Assembly (NCBI GenBank): GCA_000934455.1 | Contig: KN882375.1 | Location: 132,827-175,742, forward strand | Direction: 5' to 3' | Length of the DNA stretch: 42,916 nucleotides | From: Apostichopus parvimensis | Taxonomy: Eukaryota > Echinodermata > Holothuroidea > Aspidochirotida > Stichopodidae | In this document: positions 1 through 11,479 of the stretch, in pieces | Position numbering within the stretch: the first letter of the stretch is position 1 | How the letters are laid out: every line of letters starts with the position of its first letter | Made by a program: the position numbers and the translations under genes | Notes under the pieces: model-generated | Seen by the model: the letters and a program-made list of their open reading frames with translations, nothing else | Database searches by the model: none | Told to the model about the DNA's origin: nothing

Positions 1-598
1 CCTTAGTATATGTAGGCTACGGCTAATATCACAATGCTCTAGGGTGCTTTTATATATTCAATTACCTGTTTAAAACAATGAATAAGGCAGAGCTTATAGA
101 TCAACTTAAGGTCTTATAGTTTTCTAATTACTAAATCGCAGATTTCTATATCATGAGATCTCAAAATTATGAATGTTTAGATGCAACTTACAATTCCTGG
201 AAAACGCCATTTCCGATTATGTTGGAGACAACTTTGGCAATAAAACTGTTACTACGGTACGCGCTAACCGATGGTGGCGCTCCGCTTAGATATTATCATA
301 ACGGTCCGTTTTAGGGAACGGCAAACCCATCAACAATTTCTTAAAAGAGGCCCTGGTATATACGCACATTTAGGCACCGGTATGCAGTATTTTGGAAGAT
401 AAATAATGTTTCTCGTTGTTCATCAAACCAGGCTACGACCCTGAAGTACCTTAATTTTACAAGGTTTTATATCTAACATAAAGTAAACGTGCGCAGATAC
501 CCAATAAAGATTTTTAAATGTACTTATAATATCATATGTGTGCATGTTGTAAACATCTGTATAATAAGATAAGTTTACTCTTGTGTGCAAAGTTTCAG
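1..598. other. No supported gene
   Basis: Two overlapping short open frames run through about 153-314, one of them starting with an ATG at 153. Part of this stretch, near 250-310, is more GC-rich than its surroundings. Neither frame resembles a family I know, and no convincing splice pair brackets them. It may be an old repeat fragment. Confidence 0.3.
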
Positions 599-649
599 TA
601 TGCTTCTGTGTTTGGCTTACGTTTCAATGTTATTAACCATGATAAGGCC
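599..649 (+). CDS. Putative small internal exon, unknown gene
   Basis: A 51-nt stretch with no stop lies between an acceptor (pyrimidine-rich tract ending TTTCAG at 593-598) and a strong donor (GTAAGT from 650). In phase 0 it reads YASVFGLRFNVINHDKA. It begins and ends in phase 0 and so joins in frame to the better exon at 1598-1717. I do not recognise the protein. The support is splice signals, frame and phase only, and a 51-nt open stretch can easily occur by chance. Confidence 0.22.
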
Positions 650-819
650 GTAAGTAACACCCGAATGTAAATTAGGAAAGATTTCTTTATGATAGTCTAA
701 TCACTTGTCTTTTGATAAAACATATCGATGGACCAAACAGAAGCAAACTTGAATATGACTTTTGTTAACATATATTGAAGACGGACATGTCAAATAAGCA
801 AATTTGAAGATTTCTAGAC

Positions 820-1015
820 GTGAGTCCACTACCTGGGCACCCGTCGGGGCCAGAACCTACCAGGGGCTCTAAGGCGACCCACTGTATGCCACCCGATAAA
901 GGCTTTGCGCCAAGGCGCTCGCAGAGTACTTCAGTTGTATCTATGTTCAGTCATATATGCGCCCCTCGGTTCTTATGTATCCACCCAACGTTTGTCAGAG
1001 TTTTGCCCAAAACAG
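820..1015 (+). other. GC-rich open stretch, origin unclear
   Basis: This stretch is clearly richer in GC and CpG than its surroundings. It stays open in one frame from an AG at 816-817 to a donor-like GGTAAA at 1015-1020. The predicted peptide is rich in Pro, Ser and Arg and matches nothing I know. It enters and leaves in phases that do not fit the exon at 1598-1717. It could be an exon of another gene or a fragment of a dispersed repeat. Confidence 0.2.
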
Positions 1016-1597
1016 GTAAAACCACGACAGCTATAGAAATGTAATTGCCAAACAGTTATTAGTAGGTTGCGTTTTTCTACATAAAACTGCAATGAAAAAA
1101 AAAACATAACACATCGTTTGGTAACTGTTTAAATGTATTGAACAATGGTTGAAAACATACACTTATTTCAATTTTAATATTTTCTATTTGATGCTAACAT
1201 TTATTGTTTAAGGTGAATTTCACATCAGATTTTGATTTTTGTAATCAGTGACCCTTGGCGTGGTAACGCGGTTAGGGATGGGGGTTCCCAACATTCAATA
1301 CAAAATTGTCCGAAAAATTGGTCATTTTTAGAAAACAGTTCCCGTCTTCACAAATCCGTCTTCCCTAGTAAAGCAATTTACTCCCGTTAAACAAGAAATC
1401 TAGCTCCGTTCCCGTCTATGACACCAATCTTTAGACTCTTATGATGATTGTAAAGTGTTGTCATGATAAAGGCTACATTAGCAAGAGCATGGTACTCTTT
1501 TAACTGATGGTCGGATAGATAAATTCCGCATTAAAAACATTAATCTCCTTATAATATCACGTGATTGATTACATTCGTTTCGCACTTACATTCCTAG

Positions 1598-1717
1598 GTT
1601 GAAGATGAAACGAGTCTGTCACAGTTGTGTTCCAAGACAGTGTATCTTCGCACAACTGATAGTAAACAACTCCAGATGCCGACCAAAGTTCACCTAGAGC
1701 TTGCAGCAAGCCACAAC
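1598..1717 (+). CDS. Putative internal coding exon, unknown protein
   Basis: A 120-nt interval encodes exactly 40 codons without a stop. It is bracketed by a good acceptor (CATTCCTAG, AG at 1596-1597) and a consensus donor (GTAAGT from 1718). The peptide starts VEDETSLSQLCSKTVYL and ends KVHLELAASHN, a balanced composition that looks more like protein than noise. Of the other two frames one stops at once and the other near the 3' end. No ATG or stop lies in it, so it would be an internal exon of a gene whose remainder I cannot assemble. The 599-649 exon joins it in phase. I do not recognise a domain. Confidence 0.42.
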
Positions 1718-4261
1718 GTAAGTCACTCCTACATTAACACATCAGGCATGTAACTACGTCATTTATGTTTTCCTTTTTTTTATCAATCGTATGTTTGCTT
1801 TAAATTAGAATTAGATTTAACAATGCTAGGTAAATACTATACCAAGTTCTTGGATTTATACATAACGATAAAGGACCTTATATTGAATATTTATTTGACT
1901 TGTATATTAGTTTGATAGAAGCCACAGCACTCATAAACTCAATATAGATATAACATATATAGTTTTATAAAGACCTGAGACAGGAAAGAACCCGATAGGC
2001 GACATAAATACACTTATGTCGGAAGCAATAAACCAGCAGACACAGTCATTATCTTTGCAACTGTGGCCTCGTGGCAATAATAATGATGTGTCTAATAGGG
2101 CATCCAGGTTACTGTAAACGGAACAAAGACCAAAAAGAACAATGAAATGATGTTTTATTGTCATAAAGAGGTAGAGTTATCCGTGATTAGCATCATCAGG
2201 TGACGGTATCTCAGCAGTTAATAACCAGTAATCCCTAGGGTCACTTTTAATTATTGCCACATTGCAGTAAAATACAATGCATGAACGGTCAGCGGAAAGT
2301 TCTGTTTACCATTTAATCTTCTCTCTATAATTTCTATAATTTGACTGGTTGTTTTCTCTTATTCATAACTTATTCATATTCGTAACTGTCAACATTTATG
2401 AAGTTTCTGGAATTGTAATTGCTAACAAACTAAATTGGAAAGAGCCTATTTCACATATTTACAAAACAATATTACGTGTTAATGGTGTTATCTACAAAGT
2501 AAAGAACTTTCTCTCCTAAACTGTGTTCATAATGATTTATGATACTTTAATTCTTCCCCATCCTAATTATAGTTTATTACAGTTTATAATATCCTTTACT
2601 ATTCTCATAGCACTCTTCTGTTTGAAGATTCGAGAATTTTAAATGTTTTCGATCTCTACAGCTACCAAGTTGGGATTTTTATGTACACATTTCATCGTAG
2701 TGCAATACTCAATACCTTATTATTTTCCATAACAACAATTAAATATGATGAGATGGGTAAACCTTGACGTAAATTACATGATATCCGCTCAATCTGGAGG
2801 CAGTGACAATATTAAGCCTTTACTAGTATTGTATGCTCAAAATGGAATGGAACTATTTTGTAATGAAACAGTGGATGCCAGATGACCATTAAAATTGGTC
2901 TGATTTGAAAGATTAGGGATGTACTTGGCTATAATATAGAAATCTCATCAGAATTTCCTCCTCTTGAAAGTTACAATTATGGTACAATTTATACAGATGA
3001 TGCTACAATTAGAGCAACTCTGGACAAAAAAGGTCTCACAGAATCCATCAGTCTAACACTTAGATTGTTATAGGTTATGCCTTGTTTTGCAGTGATTGGA
3101 AATGATGGGGTGGGTGGGGTCGGCGTAGGTTGCGGGATGAGGGATTTTTCGGTGGGGATGTTTACCTTGAAGGATCATTTGTTAAATTATGGAGTAAACT
3201 TATCCACTTAAACACTTGCATTCTCATAGAGGAGGGGAAGGGGTGGTTAGGTGGGTAGGGTAAGAATCAGGTGGTGGACCATGCAATCAGTACCCTGCTC
3301 ATGATTACTGTAAACTGTACACGTTTCTTTCAAGAGCTGTAATCTGCACATGAAACTGGCAAATCTCAGGACTGAATAATTGATGTTTACCTGATGATGA
3401 GATAAAGCAAAATGCATTTGGTCATGAGTTACAATGTTATTATTCATGTAAATTGTAACCACCCAGTATGCAAGTAGCAGAATTCCATCATGTAATATTG
3501 TCAAATACATAGAAATAACAAAAACAAATGGTATGCTACTGTAGTTGCAAAATACATTACAAAGTAAAGTGAGTAAAAGATGTGGGAAGTCTTCTAATCA
3601 TAGATACTGTATTGAAATGATATTTACAACTCAGCTATATTTATAATAACATATATAAATACATTAATGCAACTAGAACACAAATCTATAGACTGTACAA
3701 TATGAATTAAAGGTCTTATAATGATTCCCACAGTGAATATACAGCTCAACTAATTCCACAATAATTGCAATAAATTGAAATTCAGGCAAGCATTGAATCT
3801 GCAGTCAAACCTTAAGTAATACTGCTCGCAATTCACAGTCTGGTTTATATTCAATTGAGAGACAAGAGTCATAATGATGCAGCCCTGAACATAGAATTCA
3901 GCCTGAAGCAAAAAACATTATGAAGGATTCTGGTCACATAAGTTAGGAACCAATGGATCACTGTACTGTCTATAGTTTTATGAATTTTTAGGATTACTGA
4001 AATGCTGACATTGTACTATAATTGATTGAGTTCAAAGTGCATGTTTTTTCTATTTGCAGATTTTGATATATACTTATTTCATAACATTTGGTTCTGTGTA
4101 ATTCTGCTGTGAGGGGTATGGGGCTGGGCTGGGCTACATTTGTTAGCTGAGTGCTCAGTGAAATATGTGATAAAGACTCATATAATTTAAATAAGGAAAA
4201 ACAAAGACCTAAAAAGTGGGCCTGGTGACACAATTGTGCATGGAACTGTGCCTGGCTCTCA
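1718..4261. other. AT-rich non-coding stretch
   Basis: I see no recognisable gene. There is a G-rich, GGTGGGG-type low-complexity patch at about 3105-3265. The open frames here are short, AT-driven and have no splice context. Confidence 0.5.
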
Positions 4262-4564
4262 ATGCCACTGGTTTTGTGTACACCTTACTTGAATAGTGCT
4301 TCTTTAGCCTCACATGATGTGATTGGAAATAGTAGAACTGGTGTGCGACAGTTTGTCATGAATTTAGAGCAAAATATCCAAGAATTGAAGGAGAAGCAAA
4401 TCCAAGCCTCATCTTTAGCTGATGTGATAGACATGTTTGTGATGAATATCAAAGATGGAGGTGACTTGAATTTTACTGTCCAATTACGTTTCAGATCATA
4501 TTTCCAATATTTAAGCAAATGCTTAAAACAACCATCTCTACTGTACTACAGTAAATTACCATAA
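4262..4564 (+). CDS. Hypothetical 100-aa ORF or exon, unrecognised
   Basis: An ATG-initiated frame runs for 100 codons to a TAA. Its middle part contains a charged, helix-like segment (MNLEQNIQELKEKQIQ, about residues 33-48) that could form a short coiled coil, followed by ASSLADVIDMFVMNI. An acceptor-like CTTCTTTAG at 4301-4309 lies inside the frame. The coding part may therefore be an exon starting at about 4310, with the preceding codons being intron. The last third (QYLSKCLKQPSLLYYSKLP) looks like read-through. I know no homologue, and chance cannot be excluded in AT-rich DNA. Confidence 0.28.
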   Translation: MPLVLCTPYLNSASLASHDVIGNSRTGVRQFVMNLEQNIQELKEKQIQASSLADVIDMFVMNIKDGGDLNFTVQLRFRSYFQYLSKCLKQPSLLYYSKLP

Positions 4565-4830
4565 TAACAAACAAATAACGTACACTGAAGTTAAAGAATG
4601 TATCCATAGTTTTAACTATGTGTGACCTACCTAAATCAATCAAGGTGTTGTTTTTTCTTGTTTGACAGAGTGTTCATTACAAGTACTTCTAAGACATAGA
4701 TAAACAATACAAATTGAGTTTTCTACTTTAATGTTTCCAGAGCAATATGTAATATCTGGAATGGTATATTAATTTTTTGGTTTTGATTCAAAGAAAGTAA
4801 TTACCTAAACAGGATACATTTTTTTTGTAG

Positions 4831-5087
4831 ATAACTCCAGCTACTTCACTAACAAAACAACAAGTTGTCTTTCAGTCTTACCATTCTGTGTGTATCGGGA
4901 GTTCTAGAAGACTTTATTCACATGAGTCTCTGAGATACTTTTTATTCAAATTTGGCAGATGTATTGTAAAATGTACCAGAGAGTGTTCGGGCAGATATTG
5001 TGCCATGGCAAGCTCACTACAAACATACCAAGTACTTGATAAATCCAGCAAAAAATCCAATCACTTTAATATCTTAATCAAGGACTA
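4831..5087 (+). other. Open stretch after a strong acceptor, doubtful
   Basis: A pyrimidine-rich acceptor (TTTTTTTTGTAG, ending 4830) is followed by 85 open codons to a TAA at 5085-5087. The predicted peptide is Cys-, Ser- and Arg-rich with no family resemblance. It could be a terminal exon of the same unknown gene as 4262-4564, or chance. Confidence 0.15.
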
Positions 5088-8000
5088 ATTCTGTCAGTTA
5101 TATTTTGAGCGGATGAGCTAAAATTGTTTTGCAGAATTCTCTCAGTGAGAGAGAATGGAGATAAAAGAGAATTCACTGAACCGCAATGCTATCCAAAAAA
5201 AAATATACCAGTGGTTGTTGGAACATTACCATTACTGTTCTACACTAACCATCAATGTGATTACCATCACATGGAGGAAATATCAGATAATGAACACATC
5301 ATTGTCAGCACACATTGAACACTTCCCTCACAAATGATAACTACGTTTTGAGTAGGTGATACCCTAATATCTGTCTTCAAGATAATTCAAGTTAACCTAA
5401 TGAAGAGAAAGAAAATGATGTGAATGAGAACTAAGTTCTGATGATGGTAAATAATGAGCATGTCAGTCAGAAATATTTACAGTCTTTCTCTGGATAAGAA
5501 CACTGTATAAATGGTATTGCTGATATTCGACTCTTTCTTTTGTAGACGATTAATCGCATAGCTCTACTCGGTTACAGTTATGAGGCCATCACTGTCATTT
5601 TACATTGCAGAAATACAGTACAAACAAATCTTTTCCATGGAGCACTGTCTTTTTTGTTCTTGCGTGTCTTAACATGCGGTGTCTAAATCATGTTAAGACA
5701 TCTACCAAACAAAAACTGTGAATAACTTTCAATCTACAACGTTTCTGAAAATCCTTCACAGTAAATATAAAAACAATTGAATGAATCTACGAGGCTACTA
5801 CAGCTACTATCACTAATAAATTTTAAGCAAACGCGCAAACAATGGATAAATGTTACACCTTGTAGCGGTATGATGATTAGTATACAAGAGTTTTCTGTAG
5901 AAGGACGCTCAACGTTCTAGGCTAGGCTCTATCCTATCGAGATAGCACTTATTTTGCAAATCGATATTAACTGACACCGCAATTGACACACTCAGACAGC
6001 TGTTAAATGTGAACCAGACCAGTAATGAAGTAATTGTAAACCCGTTTGAAGAAATGACAAATACTTTGGCAATTGTAAAAGATTAATAACGTACGAATTT
6101 GCGATTATGTGTAATGATTAAACATTGCGGGGCTGAATGTTGTACTGCAAAACGAGCGTATTGCTGACAATCAAACGCATGAATCTAACCAGAGCAGGTT
6201 CTTGTCAACACAGCACACTGCTAGTGTAGCATTGTGAGAACCTGTATATTGTTGCGATATTTGCTGACAAACTGCTTTAATGTTGTTTTTGATAGGTTAG
6301 GCTATTTTTCACACCATATTATGTGTAGTGCTAACTTGTGGTCGAGTAATAGCAAGTAAGATTTTAAGGGCGATTAATCAAACTTCCAAAGTGTAATCGC
6401 GACAACTGGCGATTAATCGGTTACGAATATCAGCACCAATACATGGACATCCACAGAAAAAAAACATCCAGAGGGAATGAAAATACACTTCAAATGCAAA
6501 ACCAGTCAAAAGTATTTTCCAGTATACCATCCAAATTGGACAAGATTGTCTGGTGTCTTGGGAAAGTGGCATAGAAATGTGAAATGCATCAACATAAATG
6601 AGCTCCCAAAGGAGTGTTCAACTTTACACAACCATGGTTTCGGCTTGATTTATACATTTTTGAGAAGTTGCACCTCTCTTTCACCGTCGATGACAGGCTT
6701 TCTTTTAAATTTCCACTTTGGCGGTCGTCAGGAGATATTTGTATCTATTTTAGTGGGTCAGCTTAGTTGGATGGGTATTTTTAAAATATTTTTTTTTCTG
6801 TAATGAATGGCACTAGGCCCCTGGAGACCGCTTAGGCTACGTTGACCTAGTTAAACCACACTCTGGGGTATTTCTCAAAATTTTAGATCACCAAAGGTTT
6901 ACAGAGTGTTCTCTGTTTGCATTGGCTGGGCCTACACAGGTACTGCAAATCTCTCCAAAGCTTCAGTATTTTCACATAGTGTTGGAACCTGCTAGCCATT
7001 TTGTGCAAACCAGGATATGTCATTAATAGAAATACTCTTATTTCACTCTGGAATATATATCTGAGCCCTATCGCAGTCCAGCGGGCTTTGGAAGCTGTAA
7101 CGTCTCTGAGACATCTTGTCCTCTTGTACTAAGTTTAAAGCATGTAAATACATGTCAGACGTATAAATGGACTTCAACTGAGACATATTAACTTTTTAGA
7201 TATATTTAATTTTCTATCAACATGATTTTGCAGCACAAAAATACAACTCAAAGGGATAAAAAATTCACTGGATTTAAAAGCCTAAGTGGAAGTCCAGGGG
7301 GCAAAGTCCTGGAAGCTCTAAAATTTTGAGAAAGATTTTTTCCTTCTATTTTGATTTTCCATTGGGGGGGTCAAGTGCTGCTCACAACCCCCCCCCCCCA
7401 TTATAGACAGACGTGCTTGATATGTGTTGAATAAGCTCTAAATGTTGATATCTGTTTATTTTAAACAGTATTTAGATCTCAAATATGCAAGGAAGACATG
7501 TCATCATGACATGATATCGATAACGCGTAACAAGGAAATTTAACCTTCTCAACCATGCTTGCCCCCTTCCCTCCCTCCCACTCCCTCCACCCCCCCCCCT
7601 CTTAGTCGGCTCTGGTATAACAGAGCACACACGCACACTTAAGGCACACAAGAAAGCATTAACATTAATTTCTTTAACTTTCTGTCTTTAATTAATTGCT
7701 GTAGTAGTAATCTTCTGGACATATTGTTTGCATATTACCCTCATTTTCTATGGGTTAAGCCATTTGCCACCACATAGAAAATTAAACAATACTGAGTTCA
7801 TCATTATGTCAGGCAATGTATTACTTGTAGTGACAAAAGTTAATTCATGTAGAGGCCACAGTTGTTCTTATTTTTATTATGAGCATCCAATACCAATAAT
7901 GGTTTGGAAGGGACGGGGGTGGGGGGGGGGGAGGGAAGAAAGTGCAGTATTTGAGACAAATATTTGGAATGGTGCTTCTAGTTCACTTTCATATTTTTGC

Positions 8001-8840
8001 AATGAATCAAATACATACCCAGTATAAGGCACTACAGGGTCATTATGAATTACCAGTATAAGGCAGTTTGGTAAATCCAGTCACAATAAACAAGCACACT
8101 GTAATTCTTCCTTACCATTCCTGTGTCATTCTGTGCGACAAGAAGTGTAGGACACCGAAATAAGCTTGATAGGTTCATAGGTCCTGATCTCCTCTATCCA
8201 GTAGTCTCTGTCTTCATCTTCACTAGAGGGTTTCTTACTATGGTTGAATTATTACATCATGGAGCCGTTCTAGCCTCAGTGACTTCTAAAACAAAAGTGA
8301 AACAATAACATAATCAAATTAATTATGCAGATATATTCACTGGCAAATGAATCTAGAAAAAAAGGTCACACAGCGAGGATACCCATGACAGCAATAACAG
8401 GATGTCTTGAACTAGAAAGGGCGGTGTAAAATGCTGCAGAAGTGTGGGTGACACAACTACTGTACAATAACACATGTATGGTAAAATGTTGAATATCATT
8501 CTAGAGCTGGGAAGCCTTGCATTTTATTTGATCTTTGCTATTCTCAAGTTAGAATTCATCCACAATATTCCAGAACAGGAAACAACCCCAGAGTACTTGA
8601 AGAATAGGATTGCAATAAGTAAATTTGATCAAAGTATATTTGAAAGTCATTGGCTAGGCCTAATACCACAATTCAGCTAATGTAGGTCTAGACCTAAACA
8701 TGCTTAGGCTGCGCCTATTTCATGTTTTATCTTTATTCTGGCATTAGATCATTAGAGTATTGACATTGAAGTCCTTGGACTATGCCAGAGTTACATTGCT
8801 CTCTATAGATAGGACTAGAGTAGACCGGGGATCGTGTCAT
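5088..8840. other. Non-coding stretch with simple sequence
   Basis: I found no supportable gene. The stretch includes C- and G-rich tracts (7364-7399, 7587-7602, 7915-7931). Around 7285-7400 there is a segment of the GTCCAGGGGG type, with a G7 run facing a C12 run as a potential hairpin, that resembles dispersed repeats common in marine invertebrates. The open frames in 6378-6803 and 7728-8680 lack splice or family support. Confidence 0.4.
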
Positions 8841-8846
8841 CTGCCA

Positions 8847-9500
8847 TCGGTACATTCCGCCATATATAGAAAAAGTGCCGTTCCGCAATGTCACACCCAT
8901 GGCGGTAAAGCACTTTTGTATGGTGGAAAGAGCACATTATTGTGGTTGCACTGTAGGCCTATATGCAATGTATATTACTTCGCTTCACACTACCTAGTCC
9001 CGCAAAATTCCACAAACTCGGTCTTTTTAATAAATAATCAACCCAAATTAATGATTAAACCAACTATAGTGTACTTTGTCTCTCATTAGTGCTATTGTGT
9101 TGTACTTTGCTTTCTACACAGGGGTAGGAAGCTTTCAAAAAGTGGGGGGGGGGGGCACAAATCAGAGGGCACTTTCTTATTCTACCACCACTACTCGTTA
9201 TGCTATAAACCGATACACACCGGCCATATCACATATATATCCGGACTTACAATTAAAACTATAGATTCAATCAACACGTATACCAAAGACTGTATCTATT
9301 CCCCAATCTTGTCTTAACTACAATTGAGTCCATCCAGCGAACCGTTACATTTGAAGACGGTGTACCTATCCTTCCACGCGTATCAAAGAAAGTTTCACCG
9401 ATACATTCCTGTGTAAAATCCATTCTTAAAATGTACCTTTCCGCTGTTGGTTTCCAGCCCTTCCGCCATGGCGGAAAGGATCAAAACCTATGGCGGAAGG
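8847..9500. repeat. Cluster of TTCCGCC/GGCGGAA inverted motifs
   Basis: TTCCGCCATA occurs at about 8855, CATGGCGG near 8899, a perfect 16-bp palindrome TTCCGCCATGGCGGAA at 9461-9476, and TATGGCGGAA at about 9489. The motifs at the two outer edges face each other, as in a decayed terminal-inverted-repeat element of about 650 bp. I could not find a target-site duplication. The alternative is a regulatory cluster of ETS- or YY1-like sites. Confidence 0.25.
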
Positions 9501-9645
9501 TATGTCGGTATATATGTACGTACCCCTGGAATGACACTGGAACCGAGTAGACCTACAGTACAAGCCTCAACTTCAACGTTATGATACCCCCTGCCATTGT
9601 CTTTACATAGAGGATTTTTGCGTTGACAGTTGCAATAAGGTATAT

Positions 9646-9653
9646 CGTTGATC
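9646..9653 (+). repeat. Left 8-bp target-site duplication of hAT MITE
   Basis: CGTTGATC directly precedes the left terminal repeat and is repeated exactly at 10045-10052. An 8-bp duplication is the hAT superfamily signature. Confidence 0.85.
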
Positions 9654-10044
9654 CAGTGGCGGAGCTAGGGGTATTGGTGAGAGGGGGCGGGAATGGTCTG
9701 TAGGGGCGCTTTCGACACTATCTAAGCGGAGCGCCACCACAGGTTGACGCGGAGCGTACATAATTTTTTTTGAGTAAAGATACTCCCTAGATAGCAGGAA
9801 ATGACCCTTTCCGGGCCTTGCTAATTTGCAGATAAACGAAGAATAAATAGGTGTCATTGCCATTTTGTCAGAAAATTACACCAACAAAATGTAACAAATG
9901 TCAATAGGTAGATGAGAGCGCAATAAAAAAGTCAATAATCGCAAATAAGTAAAAAGTAGTAAAAAACTGAAAGGGCGCCAGCAGTCCATTTGAGTCCGTC
10001 AGGGGGGCATCCGCCCCCCTGACTGTATGGACGCTCCGCCACTG
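9654..10044. mobile_element. hAT-type MITE, 391 bp, complete
   Basis: The element begins CAGTGGCGGAGC and ends GCTCCGCCACTG, a perfect 12-bp terminal inverted repeat opening with CAGTGGCGGA, a familiar hAT end. It is flanked by exact 8-bp copies of CGTTGATC. Inside are GC-rich ends, including a second foldback (AGGGGGGCATCCGCCCCCCT near 10000-10019), and an AT-rich centre. It has no transposase, so it is non-autonomous and was mobilised in trans. The minus-strand open frames across it are by-products of base composition. The intact duplication suggests a fairly recent insertion. Confidence 0.85.
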
Positions 10045-10052
10045 CGTTGATC
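10045..10052 (+). repeat. Right 8-bp target-site duplication of hAT MITE
   Basis: CGTTGATC directly follows the right terminal repeat and matches the left copy at every base. Confidence 0.85.
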
Positions 10053-10184
10053 GGCAAATTTCAAAAGGCGACGCACTTAACTGAGGCATGCTGGAATACC
10101 AAAGGGAGCAAAACTACTTCCATGTTCGCGATCGGTATACACGTAACGTTACCAACGTTACCTTAGAGATGTTTGTCAACAAAT

Positions 10185-10415
10185 ATGGATGCTACTAAAA
10201 TAAGAAAGTTTCTTGATATGAAAAATGACGATTTAAAGCATTTTTTAAGGATCAGAGGTGTAGTTGTAGGTGTTGAAAGGCACCAAGAACTTGCTGAAAA
10301 AGCATACTGGTCGGAAAAACTTGGATTAATCGTGAACATTTCAGACAAGGATGCTGAGAATGATACTGAGAATTCCAAATTTTTGGACCCCATCTCATAC
10401 GCCGATGAGCTATAA
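10185..10415 (+). CDS. Small SAP-motif-like protein, 76 aa
   Basis: The frame starts at an ATG in good context (A at -3, G at +4) and ends at TAA. Residues about 11-40 fit the SAP motif: a helix (NDDLKHFLRIRG), a variable turn (VVVGVERH) and a second helix (QELAEKAYWSEKLGL). The characteristic Leu-Lys, Leu-Arg and Arg-Gly positions are present. SAP motifs bind nucleic acid. In many marine invertebrates such motifs also open longer transposon-derived proteins, so this could be a first-exon remnant. The C-terminal part is acidic (DKDAENDTEN). AATAAA lies at 10636-10641, about 220 nt downstream, consistent with a compact intronless transcript. A nine-codon upstream ORF (10169-10198) overlaps the start. 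The function is unknown. Confidence 0.55.
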   Translation: MDATKIRKFLDMKNDDLKHFLRIRGVVVGVERHQELAEKAYWSEKLGLIVNISDKDAENDTENSKFLDPISYADEL

Positions 10416-10635
10416 TTTTATTTAACGTTTTCTTCTCATTTCCCCGGCCAATGGATTATCAAACAGCTGTAGCATCTCTATATTACCTTAGCTGTTAAAA
10501 AGTAATACTCAAAGTAAACTAAACTTTTCATTTAAGACCAAGTATTTTAAATTTTAACATTTCCTTTCTCTTTTGTTTTTTTCATGCATTTATAATTGTT
10601 ACTGCATTTCATGTATGTAAATTGACTCTGTTGAA

Positions 10636-10641
10636 AATAAA
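10636..10641 (+). terminator. Poly(A) signal for the SAP-like ORF
   Basis: A canonical AATAAA lies about 220 nt after the stop codon. The use of this site is inferred. Confidence 0.4.
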
Positions 10642-10944
10642 TTGCTTCCATTTTCATAATCTTTAAACTGTATTTACAAACTTCATACTATTATGACCCC
10701 ATCCCACATCGATCAATTCGCACATGTGAAGCCACACCAATAACCCTCGCTAGGGTTTCACACTGTGGTAACCATGCTTTCCCATGGCCGTAAATTACCC
10801 CAAAATACTATTTTTTGAATAAATTTATCACCTTTCTGGATACCTCCAATCATTATCCACAACCATACACGGAACAGCGATCGCCACCACCCATTGAAAT
10901 TAGTTTATTTCGACAAAAGAAAAGAACAATAGTTTGCTCTTTAA

Positions 10945-11075
10945 AAACCCCGCGACCACTTCACGTGTAAACAAACTTTGCAAACTTTTGACAAAACATA
11001 GCGCGGCGCTCTTGCTCCATTTGCCTTCCCATCATGCATTGTGGTTTTTCGCGACAGCGATCCGCGATAGACCTT
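10945..11075. promoter_or_regulatory. CpG-rich promoter-like patch
   Basis: CpG density rises sharply here compared with flanking DNA. The patch contains an E-box CACGTG at 10962-10967, GCGCGGCGC near 11001, a ZNF143/Staf-like site (core CCCATCATGCATTG, 11028-11041) and repeated CGCG words. This combination is typical of promoters of broadly expressed animal genes. The strand and the gene served are not evident. A YY1-like GGCGGCCATTTG lies further on, at about 11467-11478. Overlapping open frames look like effects of GC content. Confidence 0.3.
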
Positions 11076-11479
11076 ATAGACTCTGTTTTTCTCTGTATCA
11101 TGTTCACCATCTGGTAAAGGCTGCATTATCTTCTTACTTCGTAAACCAGTACTGTAAGCTGTGGATAATCACACCAAACAAACAGGAAAGTACAGCAGTT
11201 CTTCGATAACAGATTCAAATGCTTCGCTTCTCTGCCCTCGATTGCGTAATTGAGACTTGTCCAAGTCGTTTCCAATCGCCAACAGAAAAATCCGTTGTGA
11301 TATATTTGTCAATTGATAAATCTCGTCAAAGTCGATCCGTTTTCAGGAATGGGGGGGCAAACTTATCGATACAGTCCCTCCGTGAATGCATACTTAACAA
11401 GGAATATTAACAAATTGGCCAAACAATTGACTTCCTTGTATGGTTACATCCCAGTCCAGGTCCTCTATGGCGGCCATTT

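Noticed and set aside
6477..6803. 108-codon plus-strand ORF
   Set aside because: Overlapped by an equally long minus-strand frame, with no known domain and no convincing splice sites.
7364..7399. G/C hairpin as a terminator or structured RNA
   Set aside because: Homopolymer G and C runs in a dispersed-repeat-like segment; there is no associated transcript evidence in the sequence.
9603..9863. Minus-strand 86-codon ORF
   Set aside because: It runs through the hAT MITE and its flank; it is explained by the GC-rich ends of the element.
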